DNA of 64,000 nucleotides from Pseudomonadota bacterium (GTDB lineage: Bacteria > Pseudomonadota > Gammaproteobacteria > Magnimaribacterales > D2472). The notes below the pieces were generated by a model. That model did not search any database, was not told the DNA's origin, and saw nothing but the letters and a program-made list of their open reading frames with translations. Positions 50,599-62,152 of this stretch are shown piece by piece; the first letter of the stretch is position 1, and every line of letters begins with the position of its first letter. A program made the position numbers and the translations under genes. The stretch is taken from positions 1 through 64,000 of the forward strand of contig JAOOBR010000001.1 of NCBI GenBank assembly GCA_028404565.1, in the 5' to 3' direction.

Positions 50599-51933
50599 CT
50601 AATAATCGAATTCCAATCTATGACCAAACTCAAGAGACTCTGAAAAATTCCCATCTTTGAAGGCGATATTTCCATTGAGGATGGTTGCATAAATTGATGA
50701 GCGCATCGTTCTATTCTCTAAGGGAGACCACCCACATTTGTGCAAAATATTTTCTTTATTAACTTTATAGGTTTTATCCATATCCACGCATGTTATATCA
50801 GCAAAGTACCCTTCCCTTAGAAACCCTCTGTCTTTTATGTTGAATCTCTTTGCGACATTGTGACTGGACTTTTCTACAATCATTTCTAAAGAAAAGATAT
50901 CATCAAAATAAAACTCGAGTAGCATCTGAAGAGAGTGCTGGACTAAAGGAATACCTGCAGGAATATTTGGATATTTTTGACTTTTCTCTTCAAAAGTATG
51001 AGGAGCATGGTCGGTTGCAAAAATATCAATCTTATTAGCTTTTACTGCTTCAATAATACCAAGCCTATCTTCCTCTGTTTTAATTGAAGGATTACAAACA
51101 ATAAAATTACCAAGCTCTTCATAATCTTTATCGCTAAAAGTAAGATGATGAACACAACCCTCAGCAGTAATGTGTTTATTCTCAATTGGATCAGTTGTAA
51201 ATAATTCCATTTCCCTTGCTGTGGAAAGATGGAGGACATGTAAATTAGAGCCAAACCTTTTTGCCAAGCCAACTGCTAGTGAGCTTGATAAATAACAACA
51301 CTCCTCATCTCTTATCACTGCATGATGAGCAGCTTCAAGCTTATCGCCAAACTTTTCTTGATAAAGCTTCTCATTCTCTACTAGTCTTTTTGGATCTTCA
51401 CAGTGAGTAACAATATTTGTTGGGCAGTGTTCAAAAATCTTTTCAAGGGATTCATATTTATCAACTAATAAATCACCAGTGGATGCTCCCATAAAAACTT
51501 TCAAGCCGCATGAAGTCTTGGGATCATGTTTTTTTATCTCCTCAATATTGTCATTGGTTGCACCGAGATAAAATGAGTAATTACCAACAGATTTTGCTGA
51601 AGCCATCTCAAACTTTTTCTCTAAATTTTCAATAGTGGAGGTGTTAGGATTTACATTTGGCATCTCAAAATAACTCGTTACACCTCCAGCAAGAGCGGCT
51701 TTTGATTCAGTGGCAATTTCGCCTTTGTGAGTAAGGCCTGGTTCTCTAAAATGAACTTGGTCATCAATTAATCCTGGAATTACAAGTTTTCCTGACAGGT
51801 CTAGTTCCTCAGAAGATTCTGAAGCAATCGAAGCTGCTATTTTTTCAATTCTTTGGTTTTTGATTGCAATATCTACCTGCGATTCAACATTTTCATTGAT
51901 GACATTGCAGTTTTTAAGAACTAAGTCGTACAT
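50599..51933 (-). CDS. dihydroorotase (class I-type amidohydrolase)
   Basis: VIPGLIDDQVHFREPGLTHKGEIATESKAALAGGVTSYFEMPN; IFATDHAPHT. Confidence 0.88.
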   Translation of the reverse strand: MYDLVLKNCNVINENVESQVDIAIKNQRIEKIAASIASESSEELDLSGKLVIPGLIDDQVHFREPGLTHKGEIATESKAALAGGVTSYFEMPNVNPNTSTIENLEKKFEMASAKSVGNYSFYLGATNDNIEEIKKHDPKTSCGLKVFMGASTGDLLVDKYESLEKIFEHCPTNIVTHCEDPKRLVENEKLYQEKFGDKLEAAHHAVIRDEECCYLSSSLAVGLAKRFGSNLHVLHLSTAREMELFTTDPIENKHITAEGCVHHLTFSDKDYEELGNFIVCNPSIKTEEDRLGIIEAVKANKIDIFATDHAPHTFEEKSQKYPNIPAGIPLVQHSLQMLLEFYFDDIFSLEMIVEKSSHNVAKRFNIKDRGFLREGYFADITCVDMDKTYKVNKENILHKCGWSPLENRTMRSSIYATILNGNIAFKDGNFSESLEFGHRLEFDY

Positions 51934-53147
51934 TATTTATTTAACTCAAATACATCATGTAAAACTTTTACGGCTTTTTCAAGATCGTCTTCTTCGATAA
52001 CCAAAGTTAACTTAATTTCAGAAGTACTAATCATGCCAATATTTATTTCATTTTCAGATAACGCCTGAAAAGCTTTAGCTGCAACTCCAGCATGAGACCT
52101 AATTCCAACACCTACAATGGAAACTTTAGCAATTTCGTCGTCTATTATTACTTCTTTATAGTTTATGGATTTTTGAATCCTGTTAATTGCTTCATCTAAT
52201 AAATTTTTTTCTTCACTTGCTATGGTAAAAGTAAAATCTGTCTTACCTTCAATTCCAACATTCTGAACAATAACATCAACTTTTATATCTGATTCACTCA
52301 GGGGGCCAAGTATTTTTGACGCTATCCCAGGGGTATCCTCCACCGCAGTAAAAGTTACTTTTGTTTGATCTTTTTGAAAGGCTATTCCTGAAATTTCTGC
52401 ATTTTCCATAGTTTCGTTCTCTAAAGTTATCATGGTACCAGTACCTGATGAAAAGCTCGATAGAACTCGTACAGGAACCTTAAATTTATTTGCGAACTCT
52501 ACGGCTCTTATTTGAATAACTTTAGCTCCTTGTCCTGCTAGCTCAAGCATGCCTTCCATAGAAATCACATCTAGTTTTTTAGCATTGGGAACAATTCTTG
52601 GATCTGTAGTGTAAATACCATCAACATCCGTATAAATATCACATCGATTAGCTTTAAGAGAAGCAGCAATTGCAACAGCAGTAGTATCAGATCCACCCCT
52701 ACCCAAAGTAGTAACTTCTCCAGTTTCAGTTATTCCTTGAAAACCAGTAATGATTGGAATTGAGCCATCTGCAAGAATCTCTTCCATTTTTGCTTTATCT
52801 ATATCTAAAATCTTTGCTTTTGAAAAGTTAGATGTAGTTTTAAGTGAAACTTGAGCAGCTGAGTAAGATTTGGCTTTCAAACCAAGGGAGTTGAGGGCCA
52901 TTGCTAAAAGAGATGCGCTCACTTTCTCGCCAGTAGATATCAAGGCATCGAATTCTCTTTTACTAGGATTATCTCCAAATAATTTTGAGAGCTCTATAAG
53001 TCTATCTGTCTCTCCTGCCATTGCTGATACAACAACTACGACAGTGTTTATCTCAGCCTCTTTTTTGATGATTTCAGCGACAGCAGCTATTCGCTCTCCC
53101 GAGCCAACAGATGTACCTCCAAATTTTTGAACTATAACTTGTTGCAT
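51933..53147 (-). CDS. lysC: aspartate kinase
   Basis: VQKFGGTSVGSGERI; TLGRGGSDTTAVAIA; two ACT domains. Confidence 0.95.
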   Translation of the reverse strand: MQQVIVQKFGGTSVGSGERIAAVAEIIKKEAEINTVVVVVSAMAGETDRLIELSKLFGDNPSKREFDALISTGEKVSASLLAMALNSLGLKAKSYSAAQVSLKTTSNFSKAKILDIDKAKMEEILADGSIPIITGFQGITETGEVTTLGRGGSDTTAVAIAASLKANRCDIYTDVDGIYTTDPRIVPNAKKLDVISMEGMLELAGQGAKVIQIRAVEFANKFKVPVRVLSSFSSGTGTMITLENETMENAEISGIAFQKDQTKVTFTAVEDTPGIASKILGPLSESDIKVDVIVQNVGIEGKTDFTFTIASEEKNLLDEAINRIQKSINYKEVIIDDEIAKVSIVGVGIRSHAGVAAKAFQALSENEINIGMISTSEIKLTLVIEEDDLEKAVKVLHDVFELNK

Positions 53148-53156
53148 AAGAAAAAT

Positions 53157-55727
53157 TTATGCGAGCGATTGTACGATATTAGGGATATCAGAAACAAATT
53201 TTTCTCTATCGGAAGGCTTGCCTGCGCCTTGAGCAAATTCCACTCTTCCACCACCTTTACCTTCAATAGGTGACGTTAAGGCATTAATGAGGTCTTTTGC
53301 TGAAATTCTTGATTGAAGATCTTTTGATACGGAACAGAGAATAGTTAATGTCTCGTTTTTAGAGCTTAAAAGAATAAAGATAGAGTTATTTGCATTTTTC
53401 ATTTTTTCATCGAGTAGTGGTCTTAATTCTTTGATATCCTCTGATTCTGCCTCTTCAATTAATAATTTAAAGTTATCAATATCATGAGTATTAGAAGATT
53501 TAATTGTGGCTGCTTTGGCAGTTTTACCACCTTTCTTAAGATTTTTATTTTCCTTTAAAAGCTTACTTACTTTATCTTCAATTTCTTCAGCAGGAGCATT
53601 TAAAAGTTTTTGGAGTTGCATAGTTTGATTTTTAAGATTTGACAAATATTCTTGAGCTCTAGGACCAGATAGTGCTTCAATTCTTCTAATACCAGAGGCT
53701 ACACTGCTTTGACTTGTTATTATGAAAATACCAAGATCACCTGTTCTTGAAATATGTGTTCCGCCACAAAGTTCAAGAGAAAAATCATCTTCACCAATAG
53801 ATAAGACTCTTACCTGATCTTCATACTTTTCGCCAAATAAAGATTCTGCACCTGAATTCTTAGCATCTTCCAAATCCATTATTTTGGTAGTTACAGCAGA
53901 ATTCTTTAGTATCTCTTGATTAACTAAATCTTCAATTTTGGTTATCTCTTCATCAGATAAAGGCTCATCGTGAGAGAAATCAAATCTTAGTTTATGCTCA
54001 TCAACAAGTGAGCCCTTTTGCTTAACATGCTCTCCAAGTACCCTTTTTAATGCAGCATGAACTAAATGCGTAGCAGAATGATGAGCTTCAGTTTTTTCTC
54101 TTTTTTCTTTATTCACGTTAACTTCAATTTTATCATCAATTTTTAAGCTTCCTTTGTCTAACTTTATAAGGTGGATAAAAACTTTTCCAGATTTTTTGCA
54201 ATCTAAAATACTACCCTTGGCATTTTTAGATTTAAACTTACCTCTATCTCCAACCTGCCCACCTGACTCTGCATAAATTGCAGTCTGATTGAGCGCTATA
54301 AAGTACTCTTGTGGCTCATTAGCAAGCTCAACTTTTTCATTTTTATTCCAAATCGCTATTACATTTGAGTCTGAAGATAGATGTTCATAACCTATAAAAT
54401 CTGTTTCCTTTACATCTTCTGCAGTAGGAATCTTTGAAACAAATGAACTTGATGCCTTTGACATTTGTTGTTGAGATTCCATATTCTTCTTGAATCCTTT
54501 TTCATCAATCTCAATACCTTTTTCTCTTGCAATATCAGCAGTTAGATCAAATGGAAAACCAAAAGTATCATGAAGCTTAAAGGCCAAATCTCCTGAAATA
54601 ATTTCTTTATTAGCTTCTGCGAGAGTAGAGTCCAGAATTTGAATACCTTTATCAAGAGTTTGTAAAAACTGAGTCTCTTCATTTTTGATGAGTTTTTTAA
54701 TTCTTCCTTCGTCATTTTTTAATTGCGGATAGGCATTGCCCATTGCGTTAACAAAAGTTTTAACTAACTTATGCATAAAGGGTTTATCTGCTCCGATCTT
54801 ATAACCATGTCTGATAGCTCTCCTTAAGATTCTTCTGAGAACATAGCCTCTTCCTTCATTGGATGGAAAAACATCATCTGAAATTAAGAAGCATGATGAT
54901 CTTAGGTGGTCAGCAATTACTTTGTGGGAGACATCTCCAGCATTACTAAGGAGTTTCTCAGATTCTACAATTAGATTTGAAAAGATATCAGTTTCATAAT
55001 TTGATCCTACTCCCTGCATTACTGCAGCAATTCTTTCTAGCCCCATTCCAGTATCAACTGATGGTTTTGGTAAATCATGCAGTATGCCATCTGAATCTCG
55101 GTTGAATTGCATAAAGACTAAGTTCCATATCTCTACAAATCTATCGCCCTCATCTCCATCTTCACCTGGAGGTGTTCCATCATATATGTCTCCGTGATCA
55201 AAAAAGATTTCTGAGCAAGGACCACAAGGTCCAGTATCAGCCATCGACCAAAAATTATCTTTGTCTCCTAGCTTTGCAATTCTATCAGGGTCAATGCCAA
55301 TTTTATTTATCCAAATTTCTTTTGCCTCGTCATCATCTTTATAAACGGTAATCCATAACTTATCCTTATCTAGTTTAAGAACATCAGTTAAGAACTCCCA
55401 TGCGAAAACTATGGCCTCCTCTTTAAAGTAGTCGCCAAAGCTAAAGTTTCCTAACATTTCAAAAAAAGTATGATGGCGAAGTGTATAGCCTACATTTTCA
55501 AGATCATTATGTTTGCCCCCAGCACGAATACATTTTTGGGAAGAAGTGGCTCTGGAGTATTTAAGTTTTTCTTGGCCTAAAAAGACATCTTTAAACTGAA
55601 CCATGCCCGCATTAGTGAAAAGCAAAGTATCATCATTATTAGGTACGAGAGAACTTGAAGAAACAACACTATGATTCTTACTTTTAAAGAACTCTAAAAA
55701 TGCTTCTCTTATCTCATTGGTATTCAT
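53157..55727 (-). CDS. alaS: alanyl-tRNA synthetase
   Basis: EIREAFLEFFKSKNHSVV; AHHSATHLVHAAL; LCGGTHISRTGDLG. Confidence 0.96.
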   Translation of the reverse strand: MNTNEIREAFLEFFKSKNHSVVSSSSLVPNNDDTLLFTNAGMVQFKDVFLGQEKLKYSRATSSQKCIRAGGKHNDLENVGYTLRHHTFFEMLGNFSFGDYFKEEAIVFAWEFLTDVLKLDKDKLWITVYKDDDEAKEIWINKIGIDPDRIAKLGDKDNFWSMADTGPCGPCSEIFFDHGDIYDGTPPGEDGDEGDRFVEIWNLVFMQFNRDSDGILHDLPKPSVDTGMGLERIAAVMQGVGSNYETDIFSNLIVESEKLLSNAGDVSHKVIADHLRSSCFLISDDVFPSNEGRGYVLRRILRRAIRHGYKIGADKPFMHKLVKTFVNAMGNAYPQLKNDEGRIKKLIKNEETQFLQTLDKGIQILDSTLAEANKEIISGDLAFKLHDTFGFPFDLTADIAREKGIEIDEKGFKKNMESQQQMSKASSSFVSKIPTAEDVKETDFIGYEHLSSDSNVIAIWNKNEKVELANEPQEYFIALNQTAIYAESGGQVGDRGKFKSKNAKGSILDCKKSGKVFIHLIKLDKGSLKIDDKIEVNVNKEKREKTEAHHSATHLVHAALKRVLGEHVKQKGSLVDEHKLRFDFSHDEPLSDEEITKIEDLVNQEILKNSAVTTKIMDLEDAKNSGAESLFGEKYEDQVRVLSIGEDDFSLELCGGTHISRTGDLGIFIITSQSSVASGIRRIEALSGPRAQEYLSNLKNQTMQLQKLLNAPAEEIEDKVSKLLKENKNLKKGGKTAKAATIKSSNTHDIDNFKLLIEEAESEDIKELRPLLDEKMKNANNSIFILLSSKNETLTILCSVSKDLQSRISAKDLINALTSPIEGKGGGRVEFAQGAGKPSDREKFVSDIPNIVQSLA

Positions 55728-56515
55728 TTTTTTTCGTATCTGCCACCTGTTAGTGCATTACTAAAAATATTAATTAAAAATGAAAAATATGTCATAAGAA
55801 AGACTAGCACTTTGTATCTTTTACTTGGGATAGAAAGACGCTTGCCAGCAAACATTGCATCAAGGCCTTCTCTAGCTACTCTCTCAGCAGTTAACTTCAT
55901 AAATGCAGGCACTTTGTCCATTTGCTCTTGAGTTCCTGATGCAGAATGAAATTCAGTAACTGTATAACCGGGGCAAACAGAAGTTGAAGAGATTCCCTTA
56001 CGTTTGTAATTTATATTTATAGAATCACTAAATCGATTCATAAATGTTTTAATAGGGCCATAGAGTGTTTGAATTGCAGATGGTGGAGCAAAAGATGCCA
56101 CTGAAGAGACAATCATAACTTTTCCACTGCCCCTTGCTAAAAGATCGGGTACAAACTTCTTTGTTAGAGCGATTACAGATATTGCTAGCACTCTGAGACT
56201 TTTTTCTTCATCTTCCATAGGAACTTCATGAAACGGTTTTGGCAATCCATAACCTGCATTATTGATTAGAATTTCTACGTCATAATTATTATTCTTACAA
56301 AATTCATGAATTTGATCTGGTGCATCAACTTCAGCTAAATCAGCTGTGATGTAATCAACATTCACTTGATACCTACTTCTAATTTCTGATGCTAATTCTT
56401 GCAATCTATTTTCTCTCCTAGCAGTCAAAATAATATTGTGGCCTCTTTCAGCAAGCTGTATTGCTATTTCTTTTCCAATTCCCGCTGAAGCGCCTGTAAC
56501 TATTGCATATGACAT
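55724..56515 (-). CDS. SDR family oxidoreductase
   Basis: VTGASAGIGKEIAIQLAERG; NNAGYG; SSVASFAPP. Confidence 0.88.
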   Translation of the reverse strand: MSYAIVTGASAGIGKEIAIQLAERGHNIILTARRENRLQELASEIRSRYQVNVDYITADLAEVDAPDQIHEFCKNNNYDVEILINNAGYGLPKPFHEVPMEDEEKSLRVLAISVIALTKKFVPDLLARGSGKVMIVSSVASFAPPSAIQTLYGPIKTFMNRFSDSININYKRKGISSTSVCPGYTVTEFHSASGTQEQMDKVPAFMKLTAERVAREGLDAMFAGKRLSIPSKRYKVLVFLMTYFSFLINIFSNALTGGRYEKK

Positions 56516-57031
56516 TTAAAAATCTCCTTTTTTATATCTTTTATAATTTTCAACATAAAATTTTGAGTTTAAAGTTGGTAGTTGTTGCTCTTCCTCCGAT
56601 AACTCTCTTTTTACCTTGGCTGGAATGCCCATAACCATTGAACCATCAGGGATTACAGCATTCTCAGTTATCAAAGCTTTGGCTCCAATTATGCAGTTTT
56701 TACCTATTTTTGCACCATTTAGAATGACAGAATTGATACCAATTAGCGAGCCATCGCCAATTTCACATCCATGAAGCATAGCCATATGCCCTACGGTAAC
56801 ATTATTACCAATGGTGCATTTAAAACCAGGATCTGTATGAATAATAGAACCTTCTTGAATATTTGACCCTTTCCCTATGCAAATAGGCTCATTGTCTCCT
56901 CTTACTACGCAATTAAACCAAATACTTGCGTCTGTATCTAAGAAAACATCGCCAATAACGGTAGCATTACTGGCAATCCAGTAATTTTCGTCACGCATTT
57001 TAGGTTTTTTGCCATCTAGTTCGTAAATCAT
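56516..57031 (-). CDS. gamma carbonic anhydrase family protein
   Basis: Left-handed beta-helix hexapeptide repeats; [28 protein letters not shown]. Confidence 0.88.
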   Translation of the reverse strand: MIYELDGKKPKMRDENYWIASNATVIGDVFLDTDASIWFNCVVRGDNEPICIGKGSNIQEGSIIHTDPGFKCTIGNNVTVGHMAMLHGCEIGDGSLIGINSVILNGAKIGKNCIIGAKALITENAVIPDGSMVMGIPAKVKRELSEEEQQLPTLNSKFYVENYKRYKKGDF

Positions 57032-57603
57032 CGCTTCCAGTCCAATTTTATTCCTGCATCAAAATAATCATTAACAAAAATTGCTGTGATCATTGCAGTA
57101 AGTCCCCAAATTTTAAAACCATTATAACTCCATGATGGTGATTTAAACTTAATTCCGTCTCTTTCTAATTCTTGCCAAATGATATTTTTCTCATCAAGTA
57201 AATAAAAAATAGGGACATCAAATATTTCATCTATTTCATAATTAGATTTAAAGGTTTGATTAGTTTTTAAAAATCCAACCACTGGATGAACTTCTACTTT
57301 ATGTCTCGAAATAAAATAATCCATTTTTCCTAGGATCTCTAAATTTGTAAATTGGAGATTAATTTCTTCTTCACATTCTCTAAGAGCAGTCTGAAAAATA
57401 TCTTGATCAATCTCTTCCATCATTCCACCAGGAAAACTAACTTCACCTGCATGAGTTTTCATTTTCGATGATCTCAACGTAAATTTAATAGAAAAATTTT
57501 CGTCACTAATTTTTGATAATAAAATCATAACGCCGGCTTTTCTGTTTCCAGAAGTTGCATCATAATTAATATTATTTAATTTATCTTTTATAGAAGAAAT
57601 CAT
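57028..57603 (-). CDS. NUDIX hydrolase, CoA pyrophosphatase-like
   Basis: [29 protein letters not shown]. Confidence 0.85.
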   Translation of the reverse strand: MISSIKDKLNNINYDATSGNRKAGVMILLSKISDENFSIKFTLRSSKMKTHAGEVSFPGGMMEEIDQDIFQTALRECEEEINLQFTNLEILGKMDYFISRHKVEVHPVVGFLKTNQTFKSNYEIDEIFDVPIFYLLDEKNIIWQELERDGIKFKSPSWSYNGFKIWGLTAMITAIFVNDYFDAGIKLDWKR

Positions 57604-57646
57604 TTAAGATAGTTTAACTTTTTTTAGAAAAAATATTGGTTAAGTT

Positions 57647-58183
57647 GTGAAGTATTGTTCAAATTGTGGAAGCTCAAATTTAGAATTTAAAATCCCTGAA
57701 GATGATAATCGCAAGCGATACTGTTGCAATGATTGCGATACAATTTTTTATACAAATCCAAATCTAGTTGTAGGCACATTATCAACATTTGATAATAAAA
57801 TATTAATTGCTAAAAGAAGTATTCATCCACGTAAAGATAAGTGGACCTTGCCGGCAGGTTTTCTTGAAAATGCAGAAACTATGCAAGCTGGTGCATTAAG
57901 AGAAACATTAGAAGAAACTCAAGCTAAAGCTGAAATAATTAAGCCATATACTGTCATAAGTCTACCGCATATCAGTCAGATACACGTTTTTTATCTAGCT
58001 ACACTTCTTTCAGATTCCTTTGGACCAACTAATGAAAGTAGTGAAGTAAAGCTGGTTGAAATATCAGAGATTCCATGGGATGAGTTAGCTTTCCCAACAG
58101 TTTCAATGACTCTAAAATATTATGTTGAGGATTCAAAAAAGGATAATTTTGAATTTCGTGAAGAAGAGATTTTACTGAGCTAA
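57647..58183 (+). CDS. NUDIX hydrolase with N-terminal zinc ribbon
   Basis: YCSNCGSSNLEF...YCCNDCDTIFY; LPAGFLENAETMQAGALRETLEETQ. Confidence 0.88.
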   Translation: MKYCSNCGSSNLEFKIPEDDNRKRYCCNDCDTIFYTNPNLVVGTLSTFDNKILIAKRSIHPRKDKWTLPAGFLENAETMQAGALRETLEETQAKAEIIKPYTVISLPHISQIHVFYLATLLSDSFGPTNESSEVKLVEISEIPWDELAFPTVSMTLKYYVEDSKKDNFEFREEEILLS

Positions 58184-61100
58184 CTTACAAACTTTTTAGC
58201 GTTAATAAAGATCTGCATCCAAGGAGAAAACTCTCCCCAAGATAATGGTTTCCATGAAAATTGGTGGGAGCGAAAAACTCTCTCAGGGTGAGGCATCATG
58301 ATTGTTATATTTCCATTATCATTTGTGATTCCTGTAATTCCTGAAGGTGATTTATTTGGGTTCAATGGATATTGTTCTGTTTGATATCCTGACGAATCAA
58401 CAAAAGTCATACAGATCTTTTCTGAATCAAAAAGTTTATTTATTTCATCTTCATTTTCAAAACATGCTCTGCCCTCTCCATGCGAAACAATAATTGGTAG
58501 CGACCAGTCTTCCATATCATTTAACAGTATAGATTTTGATTTAAGAATTTTTACCTGGCTTAGTCTTGCTTCAAATTGATCGGAATGATTCTTTTGGAAA
58601 CTTGGCCAAGAGTCTGTTCCAGGAATAATTTCTTTTATGGAGGAAAGCATCTGACATCCGTTACAAACACCAAGTGTAAATTTTTGCTCGTCCTCAAAAA
58701 ATTTTAAAAACTTTTCTTGAATGCTATCACTAAAATTGATTGTGCTAGACCAACCTTTACCTGCTCCTAAAACATCACCATATGAAAATCCACCACAAAC
58801 AGCGAGACCATTAAATTGATTTAAATCTTTTTTCTGCTCTAACAAATCCTGCATATGAATATCATGTGCTTCAAAACCTGCTTTTATGAATGCAGCTGCC
58901 ATTTCATTTTGCCCATTTACACCCTGCTCTCTCAAAATTGCAACTTTTGGCTTATTTTTAAGGAAATTTAGTATTTTTAGACCTTTTTTAGGTTGCTTAA
59001 AGGAGTCATTGGCAAATAATCCAGTATTTGAGGTCTTTGAAATAAGATCAAACTCCGACTTTGCGTCATCTTTATTATCTCTTATAGATTTAATGCGATA
59101 TGAGACCTGAGACCAAACCTGCTCAAGCTCTGCAATGTCTCGTGAGAATAACTTATCCTTATTTTTATCAAGAATATCAAAGTTACTTCCCCCTATTTTT
59201 CCTAAATACTGGAATATGAGGTTTTGAGAATCAGCTGATTGCTTTAATTCTTTTAATTTAGATTCATTAATTTGAATAACAACTCCAACCTCTTCAGAAA
59301 ATAAGAATTGCTCTGGTGAAACCTGAAAATTATTATCCAATGAAATCGAGCATCCTATTTTATTTGTAAAGCAAAGTTCAGATAAGGAGGTAAGGATCCC
59401 GCCATCAGAGATATCATGAAGTGCATGAATATTTTTTTTATTTATTCCCCATTGAATAAAATTAAATAAATTTAACAGCTCTTCAGATGAAATATCTGGT
59501 GTATCAGTAAATGAAGTTTCAAAAATATCTTGATAAATTGATCCATTCAATCTAAAAAAAGTATTTGGTTTTACTAAAACTAAGCATGGATCTTCTAAGT
59601 TTTTATACTCTGTGGTTATTGATTTTCTTACATCTTTGACAGGTGCCATAGCTGAAATGATTCCTGTCATTGGACTTTTAACAGTAAAGTTTGTTTGCTC
59701 TTTTTCCCAAGTCGTTTTCATGGATAAAGAATCTTTACCGACAGGAATTGCTATTCCAAGGTCAATACAAAAGTTTGATAACGCTTCCACTCCTTTTCTA
59801 AGATTTAAATCTTCAATATTTTCTCCACATGCTGCCATCCAGTTAGCTGATGCTCTTATAGAAGAAATAGATTCAATTGGTACTGACATCATATTAGTTA
59901 CAGCTTCAGCTACTGCCATTCGCATTGAGGCAGCTGCATTATGAATAGATAAAGCTGGTCTCTCTCCAATACTTATAACTTCTCCGCAAACATCGTCAAA
60001 AGATCTCAAGGACATAGCATAGTTTGATGTAGGTACTTGCCACTTTCCAACAAACTGATCTCTTGCAACCATTCCTCCTACAGATCTATCACCAATTGTA
60101 ATTAAAAATGACTTTGAGCCAACAGTAGGATGACTAAGAACATTTTCAGCACTATTCTCAATATGTTTTTTAACAGACTCTTTTGCTTTTGGATCAAGCT
60201 CTGAAATATCTAAATCATTGTCTTCATCTATTGCTATCTTTTGTTCAACATTAAAAACATTTTTTTCTTCTTTAACGACTTTTTTTTCTAGGGGCAGTTC
60301 ACCAAACAGCATAGATAGGGGGACCTCCACTGGATAGTTATTAGCACTTTCATCAAAAAGTTTTACATATTTATCACTTGTTGTTTTTCCTACAACTGCA
60401 AAAGGACAACGTTCTCTCTCACAAATTTCTTTAAATAGCTCTTCATTATTAGAATTAATACTTAAAACATACCTTTCCTGAGATTCGTTTGACCAGATTT
60501 CCATCGGTGACATTGAAAGATCTGCGCATGGAATATCTTTAAGATTTATATGTACTCCCAATTCACTATCTTTAGCTAGTTCTGGTATCGCATTTGAAAG
60601 GCCCCCTGCACCAACATCATGAATAAACTCTATGATGCTGGGATTTTTATTGTTACAAGTATTAATTACTTCTTGGCATCGTCTTTCCATTTCTGCGTTA
60701 TCTCTTTGCACTGAAGCAAAATCTAGATCCTCATCACTTTGTCCTGATGACATTGATGATGCAGCGCCGCCTCCAAGACCAATGAGCATTGATGGACCAC
60801 CTAAAACAATTACCAAATAGTCCTCACTAATTTGTTTTTTAAAATTATTCCTATCAATAATCTCTCCGATTCCACCTGCCAACATAATTGGTTTGTGATA
60901 ACCATATGCTGTGGAATCTTTGAAAGAAGTTTCAAAACTTCTGAAGTAACCTAATATTGATGGACGACCAAATTCATTATTAAATGCTGCACCTCCAAGA
61001 GGTGCATCAATCATTATTTCAAGTGGCGAAGCAATCCTTTCTGGTTTATTCTCATCATCTTCCCAAGAGCGAATAAAGTCAGGGAGTCTCAAGTTTGAAA

Positions 61101-62088
61101 CATTAAACCCAACCAAGCCAACCTTTGGCTTTGCTCCCATTCCAGTTGCACCCTCATCTCTTATCTCTCCGCCTGATCCTGTGGACGCTCCTGGAAACGG
61201 TGAAATTGCGGTCGGGTGATTATGAGTTTCTACCTTTATAGTTGAATTAATCTTTTCTTGAATGAACTCATAAGTTTGATCATCATTTACTGAAAGCCTT
61301 TTAGTATTAACGCCTTCAACAATGGCGGCATTATCTTTATAGGCAGAAATAATATTTTTTGGTGACTCTTTACTGGTCTTCTTAATAAGCTGAAATAAAG
61401 AATCTTCTTTTTCTTCATTACCCACTTGCCAGATAGTGTTAAAGATCTTATGCCTGCAATGTTCTGAGTTTGCTTGCGAGAACATCATGAGTTCAGCATC
61501 AGTAGGATTTCTATTAATCGAATTATAAAAATCTAAGAGATAATCTATTTCATCATTTGAAATTGCAAAACCATATTTTGTGTTTGCATCCTCAAGAGCT
61601 TTTTTCCCACCAGAAATAATATCAATCTCACTGAGACTTCTTTTATCTGTATCAAAGAAAAATTCTTCTAACTCTTCAGTTGTTGAGTAAATAGATTGAG
61701 TCATACGATCAAAGACTGAGGAAAGGTCAAGGTTTGAATTAGGCTCTAAGTTAGAAATCTTAAAGCCATAAAACCTCTCAATTCTGAATATTCCAACAAT
61801 CCCAACATTTTTAAAAATATCTTCAGTTTTTGAAGACCAAGGACTAATGGTTGATCTTCTAGGCCCTACAAAAAAATCAAATTCTTTTGCTAGATCCTCG
61901 CAGCCAAGAATCCTTTTACATCTATCAATCTCATTACAAGAGTCCTCTGCACTAACTAAGAAAACCTCAATACATTCAATAGTCGCTTTAGAGTTATTTG
62001 AAAAATTGAATTCGTCAGTAAGCTTGGCGGCAGTTGCCGAAGAAAAGGCATTTCCCCCAGAGAAGATATTAATTTTTAAATTTGACAC
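58180..62088 (-). CDS. purL: phosphoribosylformylglycinamidine synthase
   Basis: Large PurL; VETHNHPTAISPFPGASTGSGGEIRDEGATG; GATase LGVCNGCQML. Confidence 0.96.
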   Translation of the reverse strand: MSNLKINIFSGGNAFSSATAAKLTDEFNFSNNSKATIECIEVFLVSAEDSCNEIDRCKRILGCEDLAKEFDFFVGPRRSTISPWSSKTEDIFKNVGIVGIFRIERFYGFKISNLEPNSNLDLSSVFDRMTQSIYSTTEELEEFFFDTDKRSLSEIDIISGGKKALEDANTKYGFAISNDEIDYLLDFYNSINRNPTDAELMMFSQANSEHCRHKIFNTIWQVGNEEKEDSLFQLIKKTSKESPKNIISAYKDNAAIVEGVNTKRLSVNDDQTYEFIQEKINSTIKVETHNHPTAISPFPGASTGSGGEIRDEGATGMGAKPKVGLVGFNVSNLRLPDFIRSWEDDENKPERIASPLEIMIDAPLGGAAFNNEFGRPSILGYFRSFETSFKDSTAYGYHKPIMLAGGIGEIIDRNNFKKQISEDYLVIVLGGPSMLIGLGGGAASSMSSGQSDEDLDFASVQRDNAEMERRCQEVINTCNNKNPSIIEFIHDVGAGGLSNAIPELAKDSELGVHINLKDIPCADLSMSPMEIWSNESQERYVLSINSNNEELFKEICERERCPFAVVGKTTSDKYVKLFDESANNYPVEVPLSMLFGELPLEKKVVKEEKNVFNVEQKIAIDEDNDLDISELDPKAKESVKKHIENSAENVLSHPTVGSKSFLITIGDRSVGGMVARDQFVGKWQVPTSNYAMSLRSFDDVCGEVISIGERPALSIHNAAASMRMAVAEAVTNMMSVPIESISSIRASANWMAACGENIEDLNLRKGVEALSNFCIDLGIAIPVGKDSLSMKTTWEKEQTNFTVKSPMTGIISAMAPVKDVRKSITTEYKNLEDPCLVLVKPNTFFRLNGSIYQDIFETSFTDTPDISSEELLNLFNFIQWGINKKNIHALHDISDGGILTSLSELCFTNKIGCSISLDNNFQVSPEQFLFSEEVGVVIQINESKLKELKQSADSQNLIFQYLGKIGGSNFDILDKNKDKLFSRDIAELEQVWSQVSYRIKSIRDNKDDAKSEFDLISKTSNTGLFANDSFKQPKKGLKILNFLKNKPKVAILREQGVNGQNEMAAAFIKAGFEAHDIHMQDLLEQKKDLNQFNGLAVCGGFSYGDVLGAGKGWSSTINFSDSIQEKFLKFFEDEQKFTLGVCNGCQMLSSIKEIIPGTDSWPSFQKNHSDQFEARLSQVKILKSKSILLNDMEDWSLPIIVSHGEGRACFENEDEINKLFDSEKICMTFVDSSGYQTEQYPLNPNKSPSGITGITNDNGNITIMMPHPERVFRSHQFSWKPLSWGEFSPWMQIFINAKKFVS

Positions 62089-62152
62089 TTATTAAAGATT
62101 TAAAAACCTTAATACAATTATAGGATAAAAACTTTGCTCAAACAGTAGCAAT

